This document shows, in pieces, positions 1-9,122 of a DNA stretch of 64,000 nt. Both the position numbers and the translations under genes were made by a program. The stretch covers positions 46,413 to 110,412 of the forward strand of contig JAZOVZ010000041.1 of assembly GCA_045658965.1 (NCBI GenBank), read 5' to 3'. The DNA is from SVQP01 sp045658965 (GTDB lineage Bacteria > Bacillota > Clostridia > Oscillospirales > CAG-272). The notes under the pieces are model-generated. The model worked only from the letters and a program-made list of their open reading frames with translations, was not told where the DNA came from and did not search any database. Position 1 is the stretch's first letter. Every line of letters starts with the position of its first letter.

Positions 1-1
1 C

Positions 2-2401
2 AGAAGCCCGCGTATCCCCAAGACGCAGCTTGAAAAGCACCGCGAGGGCTTGATTATTGGCTCTGCATGCGAAGCAGGTGAAGTCTTTACGGCAATTCTT
101 GAAAACAAGAGTGAAGCAGAGCTTGAAGAGCTTGTCAACTTCTACGATTATTTAGAGATCCAGCCCATCACCAATAACATGTTCCTGATCGACGAGGGCA
201 AGGTAGCTAATGAAGAGGGGCTGCGCGATCTGAATCGACGCATCGTTGCGCTCGGTGAGCAATATAATAAACCCGTCGTTGCAACCTGTGACGCGCATTT
301 TCTGAACAAAGAGGATGGCATTTACAGAAAGATTCTGCTTTGCGGTCAGAAATTCAAGGATGGTGACCGCGATATATTCCTGTATTACAGAACCACCGAG
401 GAGATGCTGGAAGAATTTTCGTATCTTGGTGAGGACAAGGCGTACGAGGTGGTGGTCACCAATACCAACATGATCAACGACATGATCGAGAGCAATATCC
501 GCCCGTTCCCCAAGGGTACGTTTACGCCCACCATGGACGGAGCAGAGGAAGACCTGCAGCGAATCTGTTGGGAAAAGGCAAAGAAGATGTACGGTGATCC
601 GTTGCCCGAAATCGTTTCCTCACGTCTTGCAAGAGAACTGGAATCGATTATCAAAAACGGCTTTGCCGTGCTGTATATGATCGCACAAAAGCTGGTTTGG
701 TACAGTGAGCAGCAGGGCTATCTGGTTGGCTCACGTGGTTCGGTAGGCTCATCCGTAGTTGCATCTATGGCAGGCATTTCCGAGGTTAACCCGCTGCCCG
801 CGCATTATTGGTGTCCCAACTGCCAATACTCGGACTTTGAATATGCTAAAAAGCACAAGATCGGCTCGGGATTCGACCTGCCCGACGCCAACTGTCCCAA
901 GTGCGGCACCAAGCTGAATTACGACGGACACGACATCCCGTTTGAAACCTTCCTTGGATTCTACGGTGATAAATCGCCCGATATTGACCTGAACTTCTCG
1001 GGTGAGGTTCAAGGTCGCGTACACAAGTACACCGAGGAACTGTTCGGTGCGGAAAACGTGTTCCGCGCAGGCACGATCGGCACACTTGCCGATAAGACCG
1101 CGTACGGCTACGTCATGAAGTATTTTGAAGAGCGCAACGTCAGCGTATCCAATGCAGAGGCAAACAGATTGGTTGCAAACTGCGTGGGCGTCAAGCGAAA
1201 TACCGGCCAGCACCCTGGCGGTATCGTCGTAGTGCCCAAGACCATGGAGGTTTACGATTTCTGTCCCGTACAGCATCCCGCTGAAGATGTTAAATCCGAT
1301 ATCGTCACCACGCATTTCACCTTTGAATATCTTCATGATACGCTCTTAAAGCTTGACGAGCTTGGTCACGATATGCCTACCAAGTACAAATATCTCGAAA
1401 AGTATTCCGATACCAGCGTGCTTGACGTGCCCATGAACGACCGCTCGATTTACGAGCTGTTCTTGTCCACCAAGCCGCTTGGCATCTCACCCGAGGACAT
1501 TAACTGTCCGCTCGGTACGCTTGGTTTGCCCGAGCTTGGCACCAAGTTCGTTATCAAGATGCTGCAGGAGTGTAAACCGCAGACCTTTTCTGACTTGTTG
1601 CAGATCTCGGGACTCTCGCACGGTACGGACGTTTGGACCAACAACGCACAGGAGCTGATCAAAAACGGCACGTGTACTATTTCCGAGGTTATCGGTACGC
1701 GTGACTCGATCATGCTGGCACTCATTGATTACGGCGTGCAAAAGGACCACGCCTTCAAGATCATGGAAATGGTGCGAAAAGGGAAGGGACTTACTCCCGA
1801 ATATGAGCAGGAAATGCTGGAGGCAGGCGTGCCCGATTGGTACATTTGGTCTTGCAAACGTATCAAATACATGTTCCCCAAGGCACACGCAGCAGCATAC
1901 GACATGTCTGCTATCCGACTTGGATGGTATAAGGTTCACATTCCGCTTGCATTCTATTGTGCAATGTTTACCGTGCAGTCCGACGGCTTTGACGGCGAGC
2001 TGATCATGAAGGGTAAAAAAGCACTTGTTGCACACATTAAGGATATTGAAGACAGAGGCTTTGATGCATCTCCCAAGGAGCAAGCCAGCATTCCCGTACT
2101 GCAGCTTGCCAACGAGGCATATGCGCGTGGCATCAGATTCTTGCCCGTTGATCTTGAAAAGTCGGATTGGCGCGAATTCCTGCCCGAAAACGGAAAGATT
2201 CGCTTGCCGTTCTCCTCGCTTGGCGGACTTGGCGAGACTGCTGCAGAGAACATTGTGCGTGCAAGAGCAGAGGAGCCGTTCTTCTCGGTTGAGGATCTCA
2301 AGATCCGTGCAAAGCTCTCGCAGGCAGTCATCGATATCCTGCGCCGAAACGGCGTACTTGACAATATTAATGAAACAGACCAGTTGACGTTCAGCTTCTG
2401 A
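2..2401 (+). CDS. polC: DNA polymerase III PolC-type alpha subunit, 3' part (5' end outside window)
   Basis: Replicative DNA polymerase of low-GC Gram-positives. The open frame runs from the left edge with no stop, so this is the C-terminal ~799 residues of a protein usually about 1,430 aa. The first visible residues (IGSACEAGEVF) belong to the PHP-domain segment that follows the exonuclease insertion, so OB and exonuclease domains lie upstream. Visible are the GSRGSVGSS palm motif, a CPNC...CPKC zinc knuckle characteristic of PolC, the catalytic-aspartate motif PDIDLNF, and TGQHPGGIVVVP. The C-terminal helix-hairpin-helix region (IRAKLSQAVIDILRRNGV) is intact. The stop is followed 15 bases later by the next gene with its own ribosome binding site. 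The family call is very secure. Confidence 0.97.
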   Translation, partial: RSPRIPKTQLEKHREGLIIGSACEAGEVFTAILENKSEAELEELVNFYDYLEIQPITNNMFLIDEGKVANEEGLRDLNRRIVALGEQYNKPVVATCDAHFLNKEDGIYRKILLCGQKFKDGDRDIFLYYRTTEEMLEEFSYLGEDKAYEVVVTNTNMINDMIESNIRPFPKGTFTPTMDGAEEDLQRICWEKAKKMYGDPLPEIVSSRLARELESIIKNGFAVLYMIAQKLVWYSEQQGYLVGSRGSVGSSVVASMAGISEVNPLPAHYWCPNCQYSDFEYAKKHKIGSGFDLPDANCPKCGTKLNYDGHDIPFETFLGFYGDKSPDIDLNFSGEVQGRVHKYTEELFGAENVFRAGTIGTLADKTAYGYVMKYFEERNVSVSNAEANRLVANCVGVKRNTGQHPGGIVVVPKTMEVYDFCPVQHPAEDVKSDIVTTHFTFEYLHDTLLKLDELGHDMPTKYKYLEKYSDTSVLDVPMNDRSIYELFLSTKPLGISPEDINCPLGTLGLPELGTKFVIKMLQECKPQTFSDLLQISGLSHGTDVWTNNAQELIKNGTCTISEVIGTRDSIMLALIDYGVQKDHAFKIMEMVRKGKGLTPEYEQEMLEAGVPDWYIWSCKRIKYMFPKAHAAAYDMSAIRLGWYKVHIPLAFYCAMFTVQSDGFDGELIMKGKKALVAHIKDIEDRGFDASPKEQASIPVLQLANEAYARGIRFLPVDLEKSDWREFLPENGKIRLPFSSLGGLGETAAENIVRARAEEPFFSVEDLKIRAKLSQAVIDILRRNGVLDNINETDQLTFSF

Positions 2402-2416
2402 TGAAAGGAGATTTTT

Positions 2417-4762
2417 ATGGAACATCGCATACCGATTTCAAATTGGAGCCTTACGTGGATCGAAAACGTCCATGTAAAAAGTAAAGGTATTTCCTTAAAG
2501 GTACCAAACGACGTTACTTTGGGCGGGTATCGCACAATTAAGGCAAGTGTTCCGGGAAACTTTGAGTTGGACTTTATGCGCGAGGGTATTCTTGATGACG
2601 TGTACTTCGGGCAAAATCCGGTCAAAGCGCAGCGTTTGGAAAATCTCCATCTTTACTATTTTACAGAATTCAACTATCAAAGCAAGCAAGATCACGATAC
2701 AGAGTTGGTTTTCGGCGGTATTGATACTGCTGCAGAAATCTATTTAGATGGAAAGCTGCTCGGCTTTGTGGAAAACATGTTCCATGCTCATACCTTTGAT
2801 TTGCATGGAATTGAAGATGGAAAACACACCATTCTGGTACATATTCTGCCCTCGGCAATTTACGCAAGGCAGTTTGAAGTTCCCGCCATGTGCTTTGGTT
2901 TGAAGTACAATCAGGATGGCATTCAACTGCGCAAGGCGGGCTCAATGTTTGGTTGGGATATTATGCCGCGCTTGGTTTCAGGCGGCCTTTGGAAACCGGT
3001 AGAAATCGTCTATAAGCCTAAGAACCGTATTGTTGACCCGTTTACTTATACAAGATGGGCAAACGAGCATGATGCGTATATTTGCACCACGCTGCGTATT
3101 GAGTCCGACGAGGACTTTATTTCCGATTTCCGCGTCATTCTGCACGGTGAGTGCGGCGACAGCGTGATCCACCACGAGTACAGACCCTTCTGCGCATCCT
3201 GCAAGATCGAATTCGGATTTTTGTCTCCCAAGCTTTGGTGGCCGAAAAACTACGGCGAGCAGAATATGTATGACATGGAGATCAAGCTGGTCAAAGATGG
3301 CGTGGAATACGATTGCGTCAAATACCGCTTCGGTATACGCACGCTGCACCTCAAGCGCACATCCTGCTCGGGGGATAACGGTGACTTTTGCTTTATTGTC
3401 AACGGGAAACGCATTTTCGCCATGGGAACGAACTGGGTACCTTGCGATGCGTTCCCGTCCAGACACGACGATTACACGCTGCGCAATATCAAACTTGCAG
3501 ATGAGCAAGGCTGTAATATGATCCGCTGCTGGGGCGGCAACGTATATCCCAGTGACGTACTGTACGATTATTGTGACGAGCACGGCATTATGATTTGGCA
3601 GGATTTCAGTTTTGCCTGTGGTCATTATCCGGATGACGAGCGTCTTTGCAAGCTGGTCAAAGAAGAGATCAAGCATATAGCGATAGAAAAACGCAACCAT
3701 CCCTCGCTTGTTTTGTGGGCAGGGGATAACGAATGTGATATTTTCGTCGTGCCGTACTGGGAATCGCACAGAACGGATGATGATCCGACTGCAATGCTTG
3801 ACCCTAACTTTAACAAGCTCACGCGCGACACGATTCTGCGCGAGCTGCGCAATCACGACGCAACGCGCCCGTATCTGCCCAGTAGCCCTTATCTCGACCC
3901 GACCGCTTACAAATACGGCATGCCCTCCGAGGATCATTTGTGGGGCCCCCGTGACTATTTCAAGGGGGATTTCTACGGCAATGCAGAATGCCATTTTGCC
4001 TCCGAGATCGGGTATCATGGCTGCCCCTCGCCGGAATCGATCAAAAAATTCATTCCTGAAGAGAGCCTGCCCAAGGAGTCTATCTACGAGATCTGCGATC
4101 ATCCCGATTGGCTGATCCACGCAGCAGGCGTAGAGCCTTATTTGGACGGCAACCCGTACTTTTACCGCAATCGTTTGATGGTCAGCCAGGTAGAGCGATT
4201 ATTCGGCACACCCGGTAATGATCTTGATACCTTTGCAAGACAAAGCCAGGTTTCTCAGGCTGAGGCTGTCAAATATTTTATTGAAAAGTTCCGCATCAAC
4301 AAAGGACGTATGAACGGTATTCTTTGGTGGAACATTGCCGATGGTTGGCCGCAAGTTTCCGATGCCGTTGTGGACTGGTACGGCTGCAAAAAGCTGGCAT
4401 ATCACTATATCGCGCGCTCGCAAGCACCTTTCTGCATGATGATGGACGAGCCCCAAGACGGCAAGCTGACGCTCGTGGCATCAAACGACACCCAGCAGTC
4501 TGTGCACGCACGCTATACCGTGGTCGATCTGACCACCAATGAGATCATAACAAGCGGAGCGATTGACGTTGATGCAAACGGCTGTGTACGCGTCGACAAA
4601 ATTGCAGAGCGCAAGTTCGGTTTTTATATGATCACCTGGGAAAGCACCGCAGGTAATGGCAAAAACCACTTTACCTGTACCATTGGTGACGGCTGGACAT
4701 GGGAGGCATACCGTAATGCAATGACCCAAGCCGGATTCTATGAGGAATACGAAGGATTTTAA
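2417..4762 (+). CDS. Glycoside hydrolase family 2 protein, beta-mannosidase-like
   Basis: Cytoplasmic exo-glycosidase of 781 aa with no signal peptide. An N-terminal jelly-roll sugar-binding domain (GGIDTAAEIYLDGKLLG) is followed by an immunoglobulin-like domain and a TIM barrel. The barrel carries IRCWGGNVYPSD, the acid/base motif WAGDNECD (Glu439) and the nucleophile motif SEIGYHG (Glu530). WWNIADGWPQ near the end is typical of the Man2A/beta-mannosidase branch of GH2. It begins 15 bp after polC with a clean AAAGGAG site and ends at a strong terminator hairpin, so it may be read from polC transcripts or an internal promoter. Substrate is inferred as beta-mannosides; other GH2 exo-activities cannot be excluded from sequence alone. 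Confidence 0.88.
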   Translation: MEHRIPISNWSLTWIENVHVKSKGISLKVPNDVTLGGYRTIKASVPGNFELDFMREGILDDVYFGQNPVKAQRLENLHLYYFTEFNYQSKQDHDTELVFGGIDTAAEIYLDGKLLGFVENMFHAHTFDLHGIEDGKHTILVHILPSAIYARQFEVPAMCFGLKYNQDGIQLRKAGSMFGWDIMPRLVSGGLWKPVEIVYKPKNRIVDPFTYTRWANEHDAYICTTLRIESDEDFISDFRVILHGECGDSVIHHEYRPFCASCKIEFGFLSPKLWWPKNYGEQNMYDMEIKLVKDGVEYDCVKYRFGIRTLHLKRTSCSGDNGDFCFIVNGKRIFAMGTNWVPCDAFPSRHDDYTLRNIKLADEQGCNMIRCWGGNVYPSDVLYDYCDEHGIMIWQDFSFACGHYPDDERLCKLVKEEIKHIAIEKRNHPSLVLWAGDNECDIFVVPYWESHRTDDDPTAMLDPNFNKLTRDTILRELRNHDATRPYLPSSPYLDPTAYKYGMPSEDHLWGPRDYFKGDFYGNAECHFASEIGYHGCPSPESIKKFIPEESLPKESIYEICDHPDWLIHAAGVEPYLDGNPYFYRNRLMVSQVERLFGTPGNDLDTFARQSQVSQAEAVKYFIEKFRINKGRMNGILWWNIADGWPQVSDAVVDWYGCKKLAYHYIARSQAPFCMMMDEPQDGKLTLVASNDTQQSVHARYTVVDLTTNEIITSGAIDVDANGCVRVDKIAERKFGFYMITWESTAGNGKNHFTCTIGDGWTWEAYRNAMTQAGFYEEYEGF

Positions 4763-4770
4763 CTCCATAC

Positions 4771-4813
4771 AACAAGATCACCGCGGAACAAGCTGCGGTG
4801 ATCTTGTTTTTCA
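4771..4813 (+). terminator. Rho-independent terminator after the GH2 gene
   Basis: Perfect 14-bp arms (4771-4784 and 4795-4808) around a 10-base loop, followed by a T-run. It sits 8 bases after the GH2 stop codon. Confidence 0.85.
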
Positions 4814-4877
4814 ATATGCTGTTATCACTAATTAATATAATTAACCAACGGTTCAATCCATGTTTCCTAACAATACC

Positions 4878-4905
4878 TTTACAGCTCCATAATTTGTGAT
4901 ATAAT
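4878..4905 (+). promoter_or_regulatory. Promoter of the XRE-family regulator
   Basis: TTTACA (4878-4883), 16-bp spacer, TATAAT (4900-4905), about 50 bp before the regulator start. Confidence 0.6.
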
Positions 4906-4953
4906 AAAGGCAGAAGCAGACGTCGGCTTACTATTATATCCATGGAGGTATTT

Positions 4954-6024
4954 ATGGAAATCACGATTGGTGCAAACATTAAGCGTTTGCGCATAGCCAA
5001 AAACATCACGCAGGAACAGCTTTCGGTTGCTATGGGCGTATCCTGTGCTGCCGTCAGCAAATGGGAAAGAGGGGAGAGTTATCCCGATATTACGCTCTTG
5101 CAACCGCTTGCCTTTTATTTTGAAGTAAGTCTTGATAAACTGATGGGCTATGATAGAGAGAAAGTACAGACAGAAATTGAAAAAATCATCGTATTATATC
5201 AAAAGCATCGAAACAATCAAATGGGGCGCGATATCATCATTAAGGCTCGGCGCGATTATCCAACAGATTATAGAATCATGCATTATTACATGTGGAACAT
5301 TGCTGGAGATGCTGATAATGATCCTATGGTGCTGATCGAGCACAAGGATGAATTTCTCACTATTTGCGAAAAAATACTCGAAGGCTGTACCGAAGAGGTA
5401 ATAAGACTCAATGCGTGGAATATGCGCGCCAAGATACTGCATGCTGAAGGCAAAACGGATGAAGCTTTGGAGATATACAGATCAAAGTTTATCAATTGGT
5501 ATTTGACCGCTGGGCAAAAGAGCGAGCAACTGTTTGCCAAAGACACGGAAGAATATTACTATTGGGTCAGCAAAAACATGTACGAGATTGTCGCTTTTTC
5601 CGGTGACAAGCTGGGGCGCGTTATTTTCTTTGATCCCACGATTACCATGCAGGAAAAAGCAGAGAAGGCTATCAAATACGGAAAACTAATATTAAATGTA
5701 TTGGATGAAACCGGAGACATTTTTTTCGCTGGTCTTGCTGAGGCATTTCTCAATAGGGTCAGAAATGACATGACGTTCAGAGATGGGTGTGATAAGGATA
5801 TTATTACATTACTTGATATGAATCTCTATGCAGCTCAGAAAATAGCCGAGGCTGTAAAGCTTGATGAAGCTGTCCGTCAAGCGTATTTTCCGGAACGTGT
5901 AAATGTCGCAGCAGATGATTTTCTTTCTTGGCTTGTAGAAAGCCTTTTGAATGCACAGGAAGGCAGACACGCTGAACTTCTAAACAATCCCGATTACGTT
6001 GCCGTTTTGAATAAGTACAGATAA
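4954..6024 (+). CDS. XRE-family transcriptional regulator with helical-repeat C-terminal domain
   Basis: DNA-binding regulator of 356 aa. Residues ~1-60 form a classical helix-turn-helix (IKRLRIAKNITQEQLSVAMG, then AAVSKWERGESYPD). The remainder is a helix-rich segment resembling the TPR-like sensor domains of clostridial XRE regulators, with no recognisable ligand pocket. Of two in-frame ATGs, the one at 4942 overlaps the Shine-Dalgarno GGAGGT (4944-4949), so 4954, six bases after it, is the real start. The gene is monocistronic, with its own promoter and a terminator shared with the converging DUF4956 gene. The target genes are unknown; the neighbouring polyphosphate-type pair converges on it rather than forming an operon. 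Confidence 0.85.
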   Translation: MEITIGANIKRLRIAKNITQEQLSVAMGVSCAAVSKWERGESYPDITLLQPLAFYFEVSLDKLMGYDREKVQTEIEKIIVLYQKHRNNQMGRDIIIKARRDYPTDYRIMHYYMWNIAGDADNDPMVLIEHKDEFLTICEKILEGCTEEVIRLNAWNMRAKILHAEGKTDEALEIYRSKFINWYLTAGQKSEQLFAKDTEEYYYWVSKNMYEIVAFSGDKLGRVIFFDPTITMQEKAEKAIKYGKLILNVLDETGDIFFAGLAEAFLNRVRNDMTFRDGCDKDIITLLDMNLYAAQKIAEAVKLDEAVRQAYFPERVNVAADDFLSWLVESLLNAQEGRHAELLNNPDYVAVLNKYR

Positions 6025-6063
6025 CAAAAATCCCAACTTCCGAACGGAGGTTGGGATTTTTGT
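6025..6063. terminator. Bidirectional terminator between XRE regulator and DUF4956 gene
   Basis: AATCCCAAC/GTTGGGATT stem with A-run before and T-run after, placed between two converging genes, so it can serve both strands. Confidence 0.85.
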
Positions 6064-6078
6064 TATGTAAGATAAAGA

Positions 6079-6801
6079 TCAGTCGTCAGAAGCCTTTTGA
6101 GTGATCGAAATATTGAGGTTGCCGTTACGTATACGGATGTCATCAAGCAAAGCTTTCTGCGCGTCTTTATTCTTGAGGCGAATTCTGTAGCGCAGCTCGG
6201 TCAGCGTACCGTATTCCACAGACTTGACTCGCTCAAGGTTGTAGCTCTTACAGTGCTGCTTAAGAACGGGCTCAAATACGCCTGCAAAATCAAGAGATTC
6301 GGGCATCATAATGGTCAGTCTCATTGCTCCGCCGCCGATGCTGTCAAAGCCGGTCAGGGAAGCGATAATGATCACAGCGAGGATAATACCGATCGCGATT
6401 GCGGCAAATCCGATACCGCCCGTACCGCAAGCCATACCGACTGCAGCGGAGAGGTAAATAAAGATCAGATCGCTGGGATTCTCAACCGAGTGTCTGAAAC
6501 GAATCAGAGCCAGACCACCACCGATAGAGATCGCACGCGCCAGGTTAGAACCGACCGCGATAACGATAACGGAAACGATAGGACCCATCAAAAGAATGGT
6601 AAACAAAGACTTGTTGGAATATGCCTTTTTGCGGTTAACAAGTAAGTAAACCAAGGTGACAAGCAACGACATACCGATGCTGGCGCCAATCAAAGCAAGC
6701 GTCTTTCCAAGGGTCAGTGTGGATACACCCGTAGTTGCTGTGTCGTAATAAATCTGGATATTTACCAGAAGCTGATTAAAAAAGTTTTCTAAAGCCTGCA
6801 T
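6079..6801 (-). CDS. DUF4956 family membrane protein
   Basis: Integral membrane protein of 240 aa. An N-terminal amphipathic stretch precedes four predicted transmembrane segments (LGKTLALIGASIGMSLLVTL; FTILLMGPIVSVIVIAVG; the segment after NPSDLIFIYLSAAVG; IGIILAVIIIASL) and a cytoplasmic C-terminal alpha/beta domain of about 80 residues. The central motif GGGLALIRFRHSVENPSDL is the signature of the DUF4956 family. It starts with AAAGGAG 7 bases upstream and follows the VTC-domain gene by 15 bp in the same operon. DUF4956 genes commonly accompany VTC-domain polyphosphate polymerase-like genes; a shared role in polyphosphate or cell-envelope biology is inference. Confidence 0.85.
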   Translation of the reverse strand: MQALENFFNQLLVNIQIYYDTATTGVSTLTLGKTLALIGASIGMSLLVTLVYLLVNRKKAYSNKSLFTILLMGPIVSVIVIAVGSNLARAISIGGGLALIRFRHSVENPSDLIFIYLSAAVGMACGTGGIGFAAIAIGIILAVIIIASLTGFDSIGGGAMRLTIMMPESLDFAGVFEPVLKQHCKSYNLERVKSVEYGTLTELRYRIRLKNKDAQKALLDDIRIRNGNLNISITQKASDD

Positions 6802-6816
6802 ATTTGAAACTCTCCT

Positions 6817-7566
6817 TTACATGAATCCTGTCAACAGAAATTCTTCAATGCCGTTATTTTTCAGTACGTTCTTTTTCAGATCCGTTCCTATCTTGGAAAA
6901 AGTGTGAAAGGTCAATTCATACTCATTCATGATCTGTACAAACCAATAGGGAACTGCGCCTGCGAATTTGACCTCCACGATCATTTTGTCGGGCGGCAAC
7001 AGCGGTTCACCGAATCTGCCGCTTTCCAAATGCAGTTCGTGCCGCCTTGAAACAATGTCAAAATCGAACGTCACGCGAAAATCGGGATCCTCTTTGCCGT
7101 AATAAGCATATCGCAGATAACTGACGTATGCGACCGGTTCGACGGGAGTGTGCGAAATATAATATTCGATCTCACGCAACACCTGCGTATTCATGTACTT
7201 GGTGTCCTTAGGGTATTCGCGTCGCTCTAAAAAGTCATAAACCTCACGCAGTGTGATCTTGGCGCGACGCTTAGTACCAACGCCATTCAGCTTTCGTTTG
7301 ATCTCCAAAAACACCTTGGTATCAAGATTTGGCGTGTCATAACTGCGCAATCGGAGTTTTTCTTTGTACTTGGGCAACTGTACTGAATTACGAATTACAT
7401 CGTTATTGACATTGTCGAAATACAGATTACAAATCATATACGGTTTGCCGTCCTTGTTATGAGGGTCGGCATTCATGAATTCCTCGATGCGTTGCTTGAG
7501 CGGTTCCATCAGAGAAGCGTCAATGATGATCTTCTTCTCTCGCCGTTGAAACGTATTTCCTGCCAA
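6817..7566 (-). CDS. VTC domain-containing protein (polyphosphate polymerase-like)
   Basis: A 249-aa protein of the CYTH/VTC superfamily, related to the catalytic tunnel domain of the yeast vacuolar transporter chaperone that makes polyphosphate from ATP. Typical motifs are visible: FQRREKKIII at the N-terminus, YMICNLYFDN, KYKEKLRLRSYD, the charged FLEIKRK...RAKI strand pair and MIVEVKF near the C-terminus. The basic and acidic tunnel residues (Lys, Arg, Glu) are retained, so activity is plausible. No transmembrane segment is present; membrane attachment may come from the downstream DUF4956 partner. The start is TTG at 7566, chosen because AAGGAGG lies 7 bases upstream and no better ATG exists. 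Confidence 0.82.
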   Translation of the reverse strand: MAGNTFQRREKKIIIDASLMEPLKQRIEEFMNADPHNKDGKPYMICNLYFDNVNNDVIRNSVQLPKYKEKLRLRSYDTPNLDTKVFLEIKRKLNGVGTKRRAKITLREVYDFLERREYPKDTKYMNTQVLREIEYYISHTPVEPVAYVSYLRYAYYGKEDPDFRVTFDFDIVSRRHELHLESGRFGEPLLPPDKMIVEVKFAGAVPYWFVQIMNEYELTFHTFSKIGTDLKKNVLKNNGIEEFLLTGFM

Positions 7567-7643
7567 AGCGCCACCTCCTTATGTAATCTTTGCATATTTT
7601 AGCACAAATAATTGACATTTCCGTGAATGACGCGTGAATGAAA

Positions 7644-7676
7644 TATGACTTTTGCACAAAAAGCACAAAAGTCATA
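7644..7676 (-). terminator. Inverted repeat after argH, probable terminator
   Basis: Perfect 11-bp arms (7644-7654 / 7666-7676) with an 11-base A-rich loop, 11 bp after the argH stop. The T-tract following on the minus strand is short, so termination strength is uncertain. Confidence 0.5.
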
Positions 7677-7687
7677 CTTGGTACCAG

Positions 7688-9064
7688 TTATAAATTCAAA
7701 TATTTGCGCATATTTTCGATCTGCTGCAATACGCTCTCGGGAGCCGGACCACCGTAGCAAGCACGCCCTGCAACGCAGTTGTTCGGATCAATTGCGGCGT
7801 ATATGTCTTGCTCAAAAATCGGATCTGCCTGTCTGTATTCATCCAACGTCAGGGATTCCAACGTCTTTTGATTTGCTATGCAGTATGCGACCAGATTGCC
7901 GACGACCTTGTAGGCACTGCGGAAGGGAAGCCCCTTTTTGACCATGTAATCGGCACAATCCGTAGCATTGATAAAGCCCTTGGAAACTGCTTCGCGCAAG
8001 GTTGCCACGTTAAAGGTAGCCGTATCAAGCATTGCGGCAAACAACTCCAGGCAAATCTTGGCGGTATCCAGTGCATCAAACACCGCCTCCTTATCCTCCT
8101 GCATATCCTTGTTATATGCAAGCGGAATACCTTTCATTACAGTCAGCAGCGTTGTCAGATCGCCGTATACGCGACCGGTCTTGCCGCGCACCAGCTCTGC
8201 TATATCGGGGTTTTTCTTTTGGGGCATAATGGACGAGCCCGTAGAATACGCATCATCCAGGTCAACAAAGCCAAACTCTGAGGAAGACCAAAGGATAATT
8301 TCCTCAGAAAAGCGCGACAGATGCATCATAAGGATCGAAAGAGTGCTGAGCAGCTCGATTGCGTAATCGCGGTCAGAAACTCCGTCCATGCTGTTTTGAC
8401 ATACGCTGTCAAAGCCAAGCAGCTCTGCTACCATAAAGCGATCAATGGGATATGTTGTACCTGCCAAAGCGCATGAGCCTAAAGGTAAGACGTTCATATT
8501 CTTGGCAACGTCGTCAAGTCTGCGTACGTCACGCGCAAACATCTGGCCGTAAGCCATGAGATAATGTCCAAGTGTGACCGGTTGTGCGCGCTGCAGGTGC
8601 GTATATCCCGGCATGATATCGGCTGCATGCTGCTCGGACTTGTTACAAATGACATTGATCAAATGCAATAACAGCTCCTTTAATTCGACGATTTCATCGC
8701 GCAGATATAGGCGCAAATCAAGTGCGACTTGATCGTTTCTGCTGCGAGCGGTGTGTAAGCGCTTGCCAACGTCGCCGATGCGTGCAGTCAACTCGCTTTC
8801 AACAAACATATGAATATCCTCGGCACTCATATCGAATGCGAGCTTGCCGGTGTCAAGATCGTTCAGGATCTCGGCAAGCGTTTTACAGATCAGCGCAGCG
8901 TCGTCTTCCGAAATAATGCCGCATTTTCCAAGCATAGTTGCATGTGCAATCGAGCCATGGATATCCTGCTTGTACATTCTGCAATCAAAGTGAATAGAGG
9001 AGTTGAAGTCGTTCACACGGCTGTTGAGCTGCTTTTGAAAGCGTCCTGCCCACATTGTATTCAT
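7688..9064 (-). CDS. argH: Argininosuccinate lyase
   Basis: Last step of arginine synthesis, cleaving argininosuccinate to arginine and fumarate; cytoplasmic homotetramer of the fumarase/aspartase superfamily. At 458 aa it has the standard length. Hallmarks are MWAGRFQ at the N-terminus, HTARSRNDQ, GYTHLQRAQPV and the family signature GSSIMPQKKNPD with the catalytic serine loop. A TTG 7 codons upstream is open, but the ATG at 9064 is placed correctly behind AAAGGTAGGA, so that start is preferred. It follows argG on the same strand after a 58-bp gap containing a tight hairpin. Function is very secure. Confidence 0.97.
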   Translation of the reverse strand: MNTMWAGRFQKQLNSRVNDFNSSIHFDCRMYKQDIHGSIAHATMLGKCGIISEDDAALICKTLAEILNDLDTGKLAFDMSAEDIHMFVESELTARIGDVGKRLHTARSRNDQVALDLRLYLRDEIVELKELLLHLINVICNKSEQHAADIMPGYTHLQRAQPVTLGHYLMAYGQMFARDVRRLDDVAKNMNVLPLGSCALAGTTYPIDRFMVAELLGFDSVCQNSMDGVSDRDYAIELLSTLSILMMHLSRFSEEIILWSSSEFGFVDLDDAYSTGSSIMPQKKNPDIAELVRGKTGRVYGDLTTLLTVMKGIPLAYNKDMQEDKEAVFDALDTAKICLELFAAMLDTATFNVATLREAVSKGFINATDCADYMVKKGLPFRSAYKVVGNLVAYCIANQKTLESLTLDEYRQADPIFEQDIYAAIDPNNCVAGRACYGGPAPESVLQQIENMRKYLNL

Positions 9065-9092
9065 CGTAAAAGTCCTACCTTTCAATCAAACG

Positions 9093-9114
9093 AGGGGTGT
9101 CACAAGACACCCCT
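9093..9114 (-). terminator. Perfect hairpin in the argG-argH gap
   Basis: AGGGGTGTC and GACACCCCT are perfect 9-bp arms with a 4-base loop, between the argG stop and the argH ribosome binding site. There is no long T-run on the minus strand, so it may be a weak terminator, a processing site or an mRNA-stability element rather than a full stop. Confidence 0.5.
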
Positions 9115-9122
9115 TGGGGGAA

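Noticed and set aside
4942..4953. Earlier ATG for the XRE regulator
   Set aside because: It forms part of the Shine-Dalgarno sequence used by ATG 4954, and gives a non-family N-terminus.
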